NCBI GenBank assembly: GCA_902547925.1
Contig: CACCQD010000004.1
Location: 1 to 64,000, forward strand
Direction of reading: 5' to 3'
DNA length: 64,000 nt
Source: an uncultured SAR116 cluster alpha proteobacterium
Lineage (GTDB): Bacteria; Pseudomonadota; Alphaproteobacteria; Puniceispirillales; Puniceispirillaceae
Shown: positions 1 through 10,982 of the stretch, one piece after another
Layout of the letters: every line of letters starts with the position of its first letter
Position numbering within the stretch: position 1 is the stretch's first letter
Program-made: the position numbers and the translations under genes
Notes under the pieces: generated by a model
The model's input: the letters and a program-made list of their open reading frames with translations, nothing else
Told to the model about the DNA's origin: nothing
Database searches by the model: none

Positions 1-2
1 CA

Positions 3-803
3 GGGGCTTTTGATGGGCTGCATGGCAACCGCCGTGAATTATTGCAGAACATGGATATGTTGCTGGCCCACGCTGACAGACTGCGCCGGGAGGCAGAATC
101 CAGCCAGGATAATCTGTTTGGCGGCGGCAATGCGGGCAGTGACGAGATCCGGTTGCAGCCTTGTGACGACTGGGCGGCGATGGACCGGCTGAAAGAGGAG
201 TTCGAGGCGCTGGGGCTATATCTGTCGGCGCATCCGCTGGACAGCTATGCCAACCAGTTGAGCCGGCTGCGGGTGATCTCCTCGGCTGAGTTGAACAACA
301 TGATCGAGTCCCGGCGGGTGCAACCGCGGGTCAATCTGGCAGGATCGGTGACAGCGAAACAGGTGCGTGTCTCGCAGCGGGGCAACAAATTCGCCTTTGT
401 CCAGTTCACCGACCAGACGGGGGTTTTCGAGATGACCTTCTTTTCCGATATTCTGGCGGAAAGTATGGAGATGCTGGATAGTGAAAAGCCGTTGCTGGTG
501 GTGGCGAATCTGAAACTCGAGGATAATGGACCACGTCTGCAGGCAGCACGCGTGCAGCTGCTTGATGATGCGATTGCCGCCTGGCATGGCGGGGTCGGGA
601 TCTGGGTGCAGGACCAGAAACCGCTGGAGCAGATCAAGACATTGCTGGTTGGCGATGGCCCGGGCAAGGCAGAGGTCAAGCTGAATATGATGATAAAGGA
701 CCACGCGGTGTCAATAACGTTACCCGGAAATTACAAGCTGAGCGGAGATTTCCGGCGGAGTTTACGACGTGTCCCGGGTGTTCTTGACGTGCAGGAACTC
801 TGA
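3..803 (+). CDS. dnaE: DNA polymerase III subunit alpha, C-terminal part (5' truncated by window edge)
   Basis: Open in frame from base 3; protein GAFDGLHGNRRELLQNMDMLLAHADR...FEALGLYLSAHPLDSY and OB-fold region typical of the DnaE C-terminus. Confidence 0.93.
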   Translation, partial: GAFDGLHGNRRELLQNMDMLLAHADRLRREAESSQDNLFGGGNAGSDEIRLQPCDDWAAMDRLKEEFEALGLYLSAHPLDSYANQLSRLRVISSAELNNMIESRRVQPRVNLAGSVTAKQVRVSQRGNKFAFVQFTDQTGVFEMTFFSDILAESMEMLDSEKPLLVVANLKLEDNGPRLQAARVQLLDDAIAAWHGGVGIWVQDQKPLEQIKTLLVGDGPGKAEVKLNMMIKDHAVSITLPGNYKLSGDFRRSLRRVPGVLDVQEL

Positions 804-1050
804 TTGGCGGCAGGGCCATTCGGTAAAGGTAGTGACGCACGCAGGTGTGGTGGCACTTGTCGGGGTGTTTTCGGCGCGGCTTTTGTGGTTTTGGGCTTGC
901 ATTTCGCCAGACACAGGGGTAATAACCACACCAATTCACACATGAGGGGCGGCAGCTTCTGGCAAACTCCAGAAATAATGCCATCCGGTGAGGGCTGCGG
1001 CCTTTATTTCCCCCCATGGAGGTTTAACCGGAGAACAGGAGTTTTTTGAA

Positions 1051-1956
1051 ATGGCTCTCCCTACCTTTACCATGCGCCAGATGCTTGAAGCTGGTGTACA
1101 TTTTGGACATAACACCCGCCGTTGGAACCCCCGCATGGAGCCGTTTATCTTCGGCGAGCGGAACAAAATACACATCCTTGACCTGCAACAGACCATGCCG
1201 AAGTTCCATGCGGCGCTGAAAGCCATTGGCGATGTTGCCGCGCGCGGTGGACGTGTGCTGTTTGTCGGCACAAAGCGTGCCGCGTCTGAAAAGATTGCCG
1301 AGACCGCCAAGGGCTGTGGCCAGTATTACGTCAACCACCGCTGGCTTGGCGGCATGTTGACCAACTGGGCGACTGTTTCACAGTCAATCCGCCGCTTGCG
1401 TGAGCTTGAGGAGCGGATGGCCAGCGGTGAAATCAACCAGCTGACGAAGAAGGAAATCCTGCAGCTGACTCGCGAACAGGAAAAGCTGGAGCGTACCCTT
1501 GGTGGCATCAAGGAAATGGGCGGTCTTCCCGATATCTTGTTCGTGCTTGATACGAATAAGGAAGCGATTGCCGTGCAGGAAGCCAACCGGTTGAACATTC
1601 CAGTCGTTGCCATTGTGGACTCGAACGCGAACCCAGACGGCGTTGATTATCTGGTGCCCGGCAATGATGACGCGATGCGCGCCATCACGTTTTACTGTGA
1701 GCTGGCGCAGGCCGCCGTGCTTGATGGTCTGCAAACCGAATTGATCAAGAGCGGTGGTGATGCTGGTGCTGCGGTCGAGGCACCTGTTGAGGCGGTGATT
1801 GCCGAGCCGGTAGCGGCAGAGCCGGCAACTGAATTTTCGGCACCAGAGACACCTGCCGAAGATACACCTACCGAAGAGGCACAAGCGAATGCCGCTGGCG
1901 CAAGCGGGGGGGCTGACGCGGGTGAAAAGGCGAATGCGGGTGAGGCATCGGCGTAA
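1051..1956 (+). CDS. rpsB: 30S ribosomal protein S2 with Ala/Glu-rich C-terminal extension
   Basis: [29 protein letters not shown]..., followed by tsf; start placed at 1051 after RBS-like sequence. Confidence 0.97.
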   Translation: MALPTFTMRQMLEAGVHFGHNTRRWNPRMEPFIFGERNKIHILDLQQTMPKFHAALKAIGDVAARGGRVLFVGTKRAASEKIAETAKGCGQYYVNHRWLGGMLTNWATVSQSIRRLRELEERMASGEINQLTKKEILQLTREQEKLERTLGGIKEMGGLPDILFVLDTNKEAIAVQEANRLNIPVVAIVDSNANPDGVDYLVPGNDDAMRAITFYCELAQAAVLDGLQTELIKSGGDAGAAVEAPVEAVIAEPVAAEPATEFSAPETPAEDTPTEEAQANAAGASGGADAGEKANAGEASA

Positions 1957-2055
1957 CAAAGCCGTCGCATATTTTGGCACCGCCAGGCTCAACCCTGCGA
2001 TGGGGGTGACGCAGGCGCAACATCTTTTGAAACACATTTTGATTGGAATGGGAAA

Positions 2056-2973
2056 ATGAGTGTAACTGCTGCACTGGTGAAGGAACTGCGCGAGAAATCT
2101 GGCGCAGGCATGATGGATTGCAAGAAAGCCTTGGGCGAGACCGATGGCGATATGGACGCGGCCATTGACTGGCTGCGGACAAAGGGTCTGGCAACAGCGG
2201 CGAAGAAATCTGGCCGTGTGGCCTCAGAGGGGCTCGTGGCAATCGCCGTTGATGGCACCAAGGGCGCGGTTGTCGAGCTGAATGCTGAAACCGACTTTGT
2301 TGCCCGCAACACTGAATTTCAGGATTTTGCCCGGGCGCTTTCCGGTCTGGCGCTGAATGCCACGGACATTGACGGTCTGCGCGGTGTTGAGTTTCCAGAT
2401 ACTGGCCGCAAGGTTGAGGATGAGCTGACGCAGAAGATCGCAACCATCGGCGAGAACATGACGCTGCGGCGGATGGAATGGGTGTCTGTATCAAGCGGTG
2501 CGGTGGTGTCCTACATGCACAACGCAACAGCCGACGGGCTTGGCCGGATCGGGGTACTGGTGGCGCTGGAATCAACAGCTGATGCCGACAGTCTGATGGG
2601 GGTTGGCAAGCAGATTGCCATGCACATTGCGGCAACATCACCTGCTAGCCTGTCGATCGACGATCTGGACGCTGAGGCTGTCCAGCGTGAGCGCGAAGTA
2701 CTGATTGAACAGGCCAAGGCATCCGGCAAGCCGCAGGAAATCGCCGAGAAGATGGTTGAAGGCCGGATGAAGAAATATTACCAGGAAGTCGTGCTGCTTG
2801 AGCAGACATCGGTCATTGACGGCGAAACGCGCATTGCCGATGTTGTCGCCAACGCTGGCAACGACGCGGGCGCGGATATTGCGTTGACGGCATTTGTCCG
2901 GTTTAATCTGGGCGAAGGCATCGAGAAAGAAGAGACAGATTTTGCAGCCGAGGTGGCCGCACAACTGTCTTAG
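2056..2973 (+). CDS. tsf: elongation factor Ts
   Basis: [26 protein letters not shown]..., adjacent to rpsB. Confidence 0.97.
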   Translation: MSVTAALVKELREKSGAGMMDCKKALGETDGDMDAAIDWLRTKGLATAAKKSGRVASEGLVAIAVDGTKGAVVELNAETDFVARNTEFQDFARALSGLALNATDIDGLRGVEFPDTGRKVEDELTQKIATIGENMTLRRMEWVSVSSGAVVSYMHNATADGLGRIGVLVALESTADADSLMGVGKQIAMHIAATSPASLSIDDLDAEAVQREREVLIEQAKASGKPQEIAEKMVEGRMKKYYQEVVLLEQTSVIDGETRIADVVANAGNDAGADIALTAFVRFNLGEGIEKEETDFAAEVAAQLS

Positions 2974-2997
2974 CAGTAAGCCCCGAGGAGATAATCC

Positions 2998-3732
2998 ATG
3001 GCAGATGGCGAAACCACAGGCACGGCGCAGAAATATTCGCGTGTCCTGCTGAAGATTTCTGGTGAATCACTCATGGGCCAGCGGGCCTATGGCATCGACA
3101 CCGAAATGGTCGCCAGCGTTGCCAAGGAAGTCAAAGATGTTGTTGCTTGCGGTGTCGAGGTCTGTCTCGTCATCGGTGGCGGCAATATCTTTCGCGGTGT
3201 CTCTGGCGCGGCGGCAGGCATGGAACGTGCCACTGGCGATTACATGGGCATGCTGGCAACGGTGATGAATGCGCTGGCGATGCAGAACGCGCTGGAACAG
3301 CTGGAGGTGCCGGTGCGGGTGATGTCGGCATTGCCGATCAGCGCCGTGTGCGAGCCCTATATCCGGCGGCGGGCGACCCGGCATCTGGAAAAGGGCCGGG
3401 TTGTGATCTTTGCCGCAGGAACGGGCAACCCGTTTTTCACCACGGATACAGCCGCCGCACTGAGGGCGTCGGAAATGAATTGCACGGCGCTGCTCAAGGG
3501 AACGCGGGTGGACGGTGTTTATTCGGCTGACCCTGAGAAAGATCCGACGGCAACGCGCTATGACCGGCTGTCCTATCTTCAGGTGCTGTCTGATGATTTA
3601 CGGGTGATGGACGCATCGGCGATTTCTCTTGCGCGCGAGAACAACATTCCCATTCTGGTGTTTTCTATCGAGGACTCCGGTGGTTTTCAGCGTGTGTTGA
3701 ACGAGGAAGGCGCCTTTACCATTGTGAATTAA
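2998..3732 (+). CDS. pyrH: UMP kinase
   Basis: [13 protein letters not shown]...[10 protein letters not shown]...; conserved tsf-pyrH-frr order. Confidence 0.97.
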   Translation: MADGETTGTAQKYSRVLLKISGESLMGQRAYGIDTEMVASVAKEVKDVVACGVEVCLVIGGGNIFRGVSGAAAGMERATGDYMGMLATVMNALAMQNALEQLEVPVRVMSALPISAVCEPYIRRRATRHLEKGRVVIFAAGTGNPFFTTDTAAALRASEMNCTALLKGTRVDGVYSADPEKDPTATRYDRLSYLQVLSDDLRVMDASAISLARENNIPILVFSIEDSGGFQRVLNEEGAFTIVN

Positions 3733-3814
3733 TGAAGTAACCCCGGATAGCAGATGCGGTGTGAAGATAACCCGGGCCCAATCCCGGGAAATAGATAAGA
3801 GCAGGGAGAGCAGC

Positions 3815-4372
3815 ATGTCAGATTATGACATTGATGATATCAAGCGCCGGATGGAGGGCAGCGTTGCCAGCCTTAAAACCGAATTCATGGGGCTGCGGGC
3901 CGGGCGTGCATCGACAGCGATGCTCGAGCCGATCATGGTTGATGCCTATGGGTCGAAAATGCCGATCAATCAGGTTGGCAATATCTCGGTGCCGGAGCCG
4001 CGTATGCTGACAGTGACAGTGTGGGATGCGTCAATGACGGCATCTGTTGAAAAGGCTATTCGCGAGTCAGATCTGGGGCTTAATCCTATGGCCGAGGGTA
4101 CATTGATCAGGGTGCCGATTCCCGACCTTTCCGAAGAACGCCGCAAGGATATGGTGAAGGTGGCTGGGCGTTACGCGGAGTCGGCGCGGGTTGCGGTGCG
4201 CAATGTCCGCCGCGACGGAATCGAAGCCATCCGCAAGGCCGAGAAGGACGGGTTGCTGTCCGAGGATGAACGGCATGGCGAAGAGGGTAAGGTGCAGAAG
4301 CTCACGGACAGCTATGTCAGCCTGATCGACGAGACGCTGGCGAACAAGGAAAAGGAAATCACGCAAGTGTGA
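3815..4372 (+). CDS. frr: ribosome recycling factor
   Basis: [16 protein letters not shown]...; start trimmed from the ORF at 3761. Confidence 0.96.
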   Translation: MSDYDIDDIKRRMEGSVASLKTEFMGLRAGRASTAMLEPIMVDAYGSKMPINQVGNISVPEPRMLTVTVWDASMTASVEKAIRESDLGLNPMAEGTLIRVPIPDLSEERRKDMVKVAGRYAESARVAVRNVRRDGIEAIRKAEKDGLLSEDERHGEEGKVQKLTDSYVSLIDETLANKEKEITQV

Positions 4373-4436
4373 TGCCAGACTGTAATGTAGCAGTGGCTGT
4401 GGACTTCTAATCAATCTAGCTTGGCTCGATGAATTA

Positions 4437-4459
4437 CAACCGCCGATTGACGGCGGTTG
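4437..4459. other. perfect 9-bp stem, 5-nt loop hairpin in the frr-uppS intergenic region
   Basis: CAACCGCCG attga CGGCGGTTG. Confidence 0.6.
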
Positions 4460-4521
4460 ATCGCAGTCAGCAGGTCATCAGAGCTACCAGATTACAAGCG
4501 GCGAGAAATACAGGAGCAATC

Positions 4522-5283
4522 ATGTCGGACCAACCATATCATCTTGCCATTATCATGGATGGCAACAGGCGCTGGGCCCGGGAACGTGGATTGAATGTGC
4601 TTCGTGGCCATAACCGTGGTGCCGATACCTTGAAAGACATCTGCAGCTACGCCTACGAGTACGGCGTCCGGTGGATGACGGTGTTTGCTTTTTCCGCGCA
4701 GAATTGGTCGCGGCCCAAAAGTGAGGTCGAGGGGTTGATGATGTTAATGCGGCGGTTTCTGCAGTCAGACGCTGAGGAATTGCTCAAGCAAAATGTCAAA
4801 TTTAGGGTGATTGGCCGCCGCGACAGGCTGGGTGATGATATGGTCGAACTCATCAAGGGGTTGGAAACTAAGACGAAGGGCAATACCGGGCTGAACCTGA
4901 CAATCGCAATTGATTATGGCGGGCAGCAGGAACTGGCGGCTGCGGCGCGGCTGCTTGCCGAGGAAGTGGCCACGGGCATTATTGCGGCGGCGGAGATAAA
5001 TGAGGATCTTGTTAAATCGCGGATGACATCTTCAATGCTGCCGACGATTGATCTGTTGATCCGCACAGGCGGTGAATACAGAATTTCAAATTTCATGCTC
5101 TGGGATCTATCCTATGCGGAACTGTATTTTACACCTGTTTATTGGCCGGATTTCTCGGTTGCAGACCTTGCTCGCGCCCTTAAAGAGTTCGGTAGACGCG
5201 AACGCCGCTTTGGCGGTGATACGCCGGATGATATGACGGCCGACATTGGCAGCATTGTCGAGCCACCACAGAAACTGCAATAG
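4522..5283 (+). CDS. uppS: undecaprenyl diphosphate synthase
   Basis: HLAIIMDGNRRWARERGL... cis-prenyltransferase motif; start at MSDQPYH. Confidence 0.96.
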   Translation: MSDQPYHLAIIMDGNRRWARERGLNVLRGHNRGADTLKDICSYAYEYGVRWMTVFAFSAQNWSRPKSEVEGLMMLMRRFLQSDAEELLKQNVKFRVIGRRDRLGDDMVELIKGLETKTKGNTGLNLTIAIDYGGQQELAAAARLLAEEVATGIIAAAEINEDLVKSRMTSSMLPTIDLLIRTGGEYRISNFMLWDLSYAELYFTPVYWPDFSVADLARALKEFGRRERRFGGDTPDDMTADIGSIVEPPQKLQ

Positions 5284-5296
5284 AGGATTTGTACGG

Positions 5297-6130
5297 GTGA
5301 TCCAGTTTCACACTCTTTCTGGAACCGCCCAGCGTTTTCTAGGCTTTATCCTGTTGTTGCCGCTGATCGCGGCCTTCTGGTGTTCCGCGATTCTCGCAAC
5401 GGTCATGTTTGTGGTGATTTCGGTGCTGATGTTTTGTGAGCTGGGCAACATGGCGGGAGTGCGCGGCCTGTCGCTTGGCATTCTGCTGGCGCTGGGAGGC
5501 CTGATCAATCTCTGGCCGTTCGTGGCGGCTATCTATGGCTGGTCGCTTCCGACGATGTTTGTCTTTGTTATTGGCCTTGCTTTGATTTGCCGGATTGCCT
5601 TTGTCCGGTTGACCGGCGATCACCGGGTTGCTGATTTTTGTTTGATGATGGTGATCTGCGTTGCCAGCGGTAGTTTTATTCTGGGGCTGCCGGAGGGGCG
5701 GTTTTTGTTGTTGGCGCTGGCGCTGGTGATCGCTTGCTGTGACTGTGCCGCTTATTTTGTTGGCAGGGCAGTGGGTGGGCCACGACTGGTGCCCGCCATC
5801 AGCCCGAACAAAACCATTTCGGGAGCGCTTGGCGGAATAATGGCAACGCTGTTGGCGGCGGTGCTGGTGTTCGGCCCGATGGACTTGCTTGATCTTGAAT
5901 TTTTCATCAATGGCGAGATGGTGATACTATCCTGGTCCCAAATCATCGCAGGTGGTCTGGTGATAGGTCTGTTGGCGCAGATTGGTGATCTGCTTGAGTC
6001 TGCCGTGAAACGCCGACTGGGGTTCAAGGACAGCAGCCAACTTATACCCGGCCATGGCGGTGTTCTTGATCGGTTTGACGGCTATCTGTTGACTTTGCCA
6101 GCAATGATTCTGTTCTTTATGCTTGTCTGA
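5297..6130 (+). CDS. cdsA: phosphatidate cytidylyltransferase
   Basis: Multi-TM; KRRLGFKDSSQLIPGHGGVLDRFDGYL CdsA signature; GTG start likely at 5297. Confidence 0.93.
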   Translation: MIQFHTLSGTAQRFLGFILLLPLIAAFWCSAILATVMFVVISVLMFCELGNMAGVRGLSLGILLALGGLINLWPFVAAIYGWSLPTMFVFVIGLALICRIAFVRLTGDHRVADFCLMMVICVASGSFILGLPEGRFLLLALALVIACCDCAAYFVGRAVGGPRLVPAISPNKTISGALGGIMATLLAAVLVFGPMDLLDLEFFINGEMVILSWSQIIAGGLVIGLLAQIGDLLESAVKRRLGFKDSSQLIPGHGGVLDRFDGYLLTLPAMILFFMLV

Positions 6131-6211
6131 AAAATTGTAGTTTCTGAGACAGTGTAGTTTCAAAGACAGTTTAGTGTTTTGTTTTTTATTTTTGGAAGCT
6201 CATGTCAGCCC

Positions 6212-7426
6212 ATGTCACAGCGCCGCCTTTCCATCTTTGGCTCAACTGGTTCGATTGGTACCAGCACATTGGCGCTTGTCGATGCCGCTCCTGAACGCTT
6301 CGCAATCGAGTGTCTGGTCGCTGGCGGTAATCATTCATTGTTGGCTGAACAGGCGCTAAAATACCGGCCGCGTGTTGTCGGGCTGCGTGATGAGACCGGG
6401 CTGGCGGCATTGCAGACGGCCCTTGCCGGTTCAGGAATCGAGCTTGTCAACGGACAGCGCGACTGTGACGCGTTGGCGTGTATTCCGGTTGATATCGTGA
6501 TTGCCGGGATCACCGGCCTTGCCGGTCTTGGCTCGGTGATGGCGGCGGTCGAAGCGGGCCAGACGCTGGCGCTCGCCAATAAGGAATCAATGGTATCGGC
6601 AGGCCGTATCGTGACGCAGGCTGCCCGCAAAAACGGCGCGAGGATTCTGCCACTCGACAGTGAGCACAACGCCATTTTTCAATGCTGGGCCGGATGGCAA
6701 TCGCACCATCCCGAGCTTAAAATGCCAACAAGCGACGGATTGCAGCAAATCAGCAATGTATGTCTGACCGCGTCTGGCGGACCGTTTCGCACAATGGCGC
6801 TGGCTGATTTTCCAGCAATCACCCCAGCGCAGGCTGTCAAACATCCGAATTGGAGCATGGGGCAGAAGATTTCGGTCGACAGCGCGACGATGATGAACAA
6901 GGGGCTTGAGGTGATCGAGGCGGCCTGGCTGTTCGGTCTTGAGAGTGACGCGATCGAGGTGTTGGTCCATCCGCAGGTGGCGATCCATGGGCTTGTCTAT
7001 TTCCGTGATGGGTCGGTCATCGGGCAAATGGGAACAACCGATATGAAAACGCCGATTTCTTATGCGCTTGAATGGCCGAACCGGCTGATCTGGGATCCGG
7101 AACCACTCGATCTTGTGGCGCTTAAGCGGCTTGATTTTTATGCCGTTGATGACAGCCGCTATCCCTGTTTCGCGCTGGCAAGACAGGCGCTAAAGGCTGG
7201 CGGCGTGATGCCAGTTGTCCTGAATGCCGCCAATGAGGTGGCGGTCACCGCGTTTCTTGCCGGCAGGATCAGCTTTACCGCTATTTCCGCGCTGGTTAAT
7301 GATGTTATGCAACGCGGACCACTGGGAACCGATGCCAGCCTTGACGAGGTTATGGCAGTGGATGAGGCAACACGGACGATCGCCGGCGAGATTGTTGAAA
7401 ATCTAGCTGAAAAATACGCTGAATAG
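6212..7426 (+). CDS. dxr: 1-deoxy-D-xylulose 5-phosphate reductoisomerase
   Basis: RRLSIFGSTGSIGTSTL...LPLDSEHNAIFQ... Confidence 0.97.
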   Translation: MSQRRLSIFGSTGSIGTSTLALVDAAPERFAIECLVAGGNHSLLAEQALKYRPRVVGLRDETGLAALQTALAGSGIELVNGQRDCDALACIPVDIVIAGITGLAGLGSVMAAVEAGQTLALANKESMVSAGRIVTQAARKNGARILPLDSEHNAIFQCWAGWQSHHPELKMPTSDGLQQISNVCLTASGGPFRTMALADFPAITPAQAVKHPNWSMGQKISVDSATMMNKGLEVIEAAWLFGLESDAIEVLVHPQVAIHGLVYFRDGSVIGQMGTTDMKTPISYALEWPNRLIWDPEPLDLVALKRLDFYAVDDSRYPCFALARQALKAGGVMPVVLNAANEVAVTAFLAGRISFTAISALVNDVMQRGPLGTDASLDEVMAVDEATRTIAGEIVENLAEKYAE

Positions 7427-7504
7427 AGTTAATAAAGCACAGATCAAGTAGAGATCATGCACAGACCAATCAGAGATCAAGCAAAGAGCAGCAAAGGATG
7501 ATAT

Positions 7505-8593
7505 GTGATGCCTGACCTTGGAGTAACTCAGCTCGTTATCGGGTTTTTGTTGTTGTTAACACCCGTGGTGTATTTTCATGAGCTTGGGCATTATTGGATG
7601 GCGCGCAAGGCCGGTGTCGTGGTCGAGGTCTTTTCCATCGGCTTTGGTCCGGAAATTTACGGTTGGAATTCGAAAAAGACGGGGACGCGCTGGCGCATTG
7701 CGGCGATACCGCTGGGTGGCTATGTGAAAATGCGCGGTGATGAAGACCCGGCAAGCACACCGTCCGAGGCGGCGAAACAGGCGCCCGGGTCATTTCTGGG
7801 AGCGGCGCTTGGCTGGAGGATCGGAATCGTTCTTGGCGGCCCGGTGGCCAATTTCATTCTTGGAATTTTGTTGTTCGCGGTGGTCTATATGACGGCTGGT
7901 AAACAGATCCTGCCAGCTGAGATTGGTGAGGTCATGCCGCAAACGGCGGCGGCGGAGGCCGGGTTGCAGCCAGGCGATCTGGTAACTGAGATTGATGGGT
8001 TCTCTATTCGTGATTTCAATGACATGCGCGGCCTTGTTATTGAAAGTCCGGGCAAGGAGCTGCAGTTCACTGTGGAGCGTGATGGCCGCGAGATCAGTCT
8101 GCTGGTTACACCCATATCGCGGTATAATGAGGCGCTGAAAATGAATATCGGGCTGTTGGGTGTCCGCTCACTGCCGGGAGGAGAGCGGAAGCGCATGCTG
8201 CCCGGAAGCGCGTTGGTCGCTGCCTCATCGGATGCGTTTCACATGTCACTGCTGATCCTGCGGGGATTGGCCCGGCTTGGCAGTGGACAAATGCAGAGCG
8301 GCGAGATTCAGGGACCAGTTGGAATTGCGAAGATTTCAGGTACGGCGCTGCAACAGGGGATTGTTCCCTTCATTCTGTTGACGGCGATTATCTCGATCAA
8401 CCTGGGGCTGATCAATCTGCTGCCGGTGCCAGCACTCGACGGCGGACATCTGGCCTTTTTCATCTACGAGGCAATCCTTGGTAAACCACTGCCGCTGGCA
8501 GTGCAGGCGGTGTTGATGCGCGGAGGGATTACCATCTTGATGGTGCTGATGCTGTTTCTGATTGTGTTCGACGTCAACCGGCTGTTCCAATAA
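7505..8593 (+). CDS. rseP: RseP/MmpA-family site-2 zinc metalloprotease with PDZ domain
   Basis: HELGHYWMARKAGV, PDZ region, LPVPALDGGHL. Confidence 0.95.
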   Translation: MMPDLGVTQLVIGFLLLLTPVVYFHELGHYWMARKAGVVVEVFSIGFGPEIYGWNSKKTGTRWRIAAIPLGGYVKMRGDEDPASTPSEAAKQAPGSFLGAALGWRIGIVLGGPVANFILGILLFAVVYMTAGKQILPAEIGEVMPQTAAAEAGLQPGDLVTEIDGFSIRDFNDMRGLVIESPGKELQFTVERDGREISLLVTPISRYNEALKMNIGLLGVRSLPGGERKRMLPGSALVAASSDAFHMSLLILRGLARLGSGQMQSGEIQGPVGIAKISGTALQQGIVPFILLTAIISINLGLINLLPVPALDGGHLAFFIYEAILGKPLPLAVQAVLMRGGITILMVLMLFLIVFDVNRLFQ

Positions 8594-8699
8594 TCCCCAG
8601 AAGGCCAGGGCGGCTTTATTTGCGCATTCCTGAAAAGGTTTCTTTTACAATGGGCTGCGGGTGTTTATAGTCGTCTCACGTCAATGACACGGGGACAGG

Positions 8700-10982
8700 G
8701 TGATGCGGTTTGCAGCGGTGTTTTTTATCGTAGTGATGATGGGGGCCAGCCTTTTGTCATCATCGCCGGTTACAGCACAGTCCACGACAAACAATCAACG
8801 TATTGAAGCTATTGAAATGAATGGAAATAAGCGGGTTGCCGCTGGCACTGTCCTGTCCTATCTGCCGCTTCGTGTCGGCGATCTGGTGACAGCAGGTTCG
8901 ATGAACACGGCGGTTGCGCGGCTGTTTGATACCGACCTGTTTGAGGATATCAGCCTGGAGATGGTTGACGGTGTTCTAAGGGTCACGATTACCGAGAACC
9001 CGATTGTCAACCGCGTCAACATCGAGGGCAATGATGCCATTACGGATGAAAAGCTATTAGAGTTCCTCGATATCCAGCCACGCCGGGTCTATACGCGCAA
9101 AATGGCAATCGAGGGTGCGCAGCGGTTGCTGCGGGTCTATCAGGCTGGTGGTCGCTATGCGGCGGTGGTCGAACCACAAATCATCAAACTTGATGAAAAC
9201 CGGATTGATCTGGTATTCAAAGTCGATGAGGGACCGTTGATCAAAATCAGCTCGATCACCTTTTCCGGCAACCAGCTTTTCAGCGACTCAAAATTGAAAA
9301 CGGTGATTGCCAGCCGCGAAAAACGCTGGTGGGCTATCCTGTCGGCAACCGACAAATATGATGAGGGCCGGCTTGAATATGATGCCAGGCTGCTGCGCCA
9401 GTTCTATCTGGCGCGCGGCTATGCCGATATCAATGTGACGCGGGTGCGGGGCGGCCTGTTGCCGGATCGGACAGGCTTTGCTGTGACATTTCTGCTGGAA
9501 GAGGGGCTGCGTTACAAGGTTGGCGATATCGAGATTACCAGCGAGATTGAAAACATTGATCTGGAGCTGATGAAGGCACAGTTCGATTTCGGCGATGATG
9601 GCTGGTATGACGTTCGCGCACTTGAACAGGGGCTTCTGGATATCACCAACGAGCTTGGCAATTATGGCTATGCCTTTGTCGATGTCCTGCCTGAAATTGT
9701 CACCGATGCCGAGACCGGACTAGCAAAAATTCTGTTGAAGATTGGCGAAGCGCGAAAGAACTATGTCGAGCGCATCGAGATCATCAACAACACACGGACA
9801 ACCGACACAGTGATCCGGCGTGAGCTGGACCTTGTCGAGGGCGATGGCTTCAACTCATTGACGCTGGAACGCTCGCTGCGCAATGTCCGCAATCTCGGCT
9901 ATTTTGCGGATGTTTCAGTGCGTAATATTGTTGGCAGCAGCCCCGAACAGACAGTCATCGAGATTGATGTTGAGGAACAATCGACAGGCGAACTGGCCCT
10001 CGGGCTTGGCTATTCATCGCTGGATAAGGCAAGTTTCAATATTGGCATTGTTGAGCGGAACTTCCTTGGCACGGGACGCGGACTTGAAGCGTTGATTGGC
10101 ACGTCCGGTAGCCGCACCGATATCCGCCTTGGCATTACCGAGCCTTATCTGCTTGGCCGCAATCTGCGCGGCTCCGCAACTGTGTTCAACCAACAGATTA
10201 ATCAGAACAGCACAGATATCGAGAAAACCGGTTTTGATTTCGGTATTCGCTTTACCGCGGCGAACAACATCTATCACCGGGTTGGCTATACGCTGTCGCA
10301 GTCGCAAACCACACAGAAATCAACGACCGCACAGTCAGTGACCGGAGAGAATGGCAAAACCTTGTTGCAGTCGGCGGTGAGTTATAGCGTTGGCAGGGAC
10401 ACACGCGACAGCCGGTTTGACCCGTCAACCGGCACTTTGTTGGAATTGTTTGAGGAGGTGTCAGGAATTGGTGGTGATGTGACCTATAGCAAAACCATCG
10501 TCAAGGGCGCGTTCTACAGGCCATATCTGTTCAATACACTTGTCTTTGGTTTGCAGGGCGAGCTTGGGCACGTCAACGGCCTTGGTGAAAATGTCACACA
10601 GTCACAGCGGTTCTTCCTTGGTGGCTACAAGGTGCGTGGCTTTGATGGCAACGGTATCGGCCCACGTGACATTGGCAACAATGCCGCAGTTGGCGGCAAC
10701 AATGTCGCCTCTGGCACACTGGAACTCGTGTCAACATTGGGTCTGAGCAAGGATCTTGGTTTGCGTTGGACCGTGTTCAGTGACATTGGGTCGGTGTGGG
10801 GAAATGATTACCCGACAAGCGTTAAGGGTGCGGAGAACAGCGCCCTGCGAACATCGCTTGGTTTCGGAATATTGTGGGATACCGCGATCGGGCCGCTGTC
10901 TTTCTATTGGGCGGACGCAATCTCGAAAGAGTCCTATGATGGGCTGAAGCGCTTTCAGTTCGCCATCGGCACACGGTTGTAA
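8700..10982 (+). CDS. bamA: outer membrane protein assembly factor BamA
   Basis: Signal peptide, POTRA-like repeats and C-terminal Omp85 barrel (FFLGGYKVRGFDGNGIGPRD). Confidence 0.96.
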   Translation: MMRFAAVFFIVVMMGASLLSSSPVTAQSTTNNQRIEAIEMNGNKRVAAGTVLSYLPLRVGDLVTAGSMNTAVARLFDTDLFEDISLEMVDGVLRVTITENPIVNRVNIEGNDAITDEKLLEFLDIQPRRVYTRKMAIEGAQRLLRVYQAGGRYAAVVEPQIIKLDENRIDLVFKVDEGPLIKISSITFSGNQLFSDSKLKTVIASREKRWWAILSATDKYDEGRLEYDARLLRQFYLARGYADINVTRVRGGLLPDRTGFAVTFLLEEGLRYKVGDIEITSEIENIDLELMKAQFDFGDDGWYDVRALEQGLLDITNELGNYGYAFVDVLPEIVTDAETGLAKILLKIGEARKNYVERIEIINNTRTTDTVIRRELDLVEGDGFNSLTLERSLRNVRNLGYFADVSVRNIVGSSPEQTVIEIDVEEQSTGELALGLGYSSLDKASFNIGIVERNFLGTGRGLEALIGTSGSRTDIRLGITEPYLLGRNLRGSATVFNQQINQNSTDIEKTGFDFGIRFTAANNIYHRVGYTLSQSQTTQKSTTAQSVTGENGKTLLQSAVSYSVGRDTRDSRFDPSTGTLLELFEEVSGIGGDVTYSKTIVKGAFYRPYLFNTLVFGLQGELGHVNGLGENVTQSQRFFLGGYKVRGFDGNGIGPRDIGNNAAVGGNNVASGTLELVSTLGLSKDLGLRWTVFSDIGSVWGNDYPTSVKGAENSALRTSLGFGILWDTAIGPLSFYWADAISKESYDGLKRFQFAIGTRL

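Noticed and set aside
216-704. 162-aa antisense ORF over dnaE
   Set aside because: Entirely opposite dnaE coding sequence with shadow-ORF composition.
1868-2641. 257-aa antisense ORF over rpsB/tsf
   Set aside because: Pro/Arg/His-rich shadow ORF opposite conserved genes.
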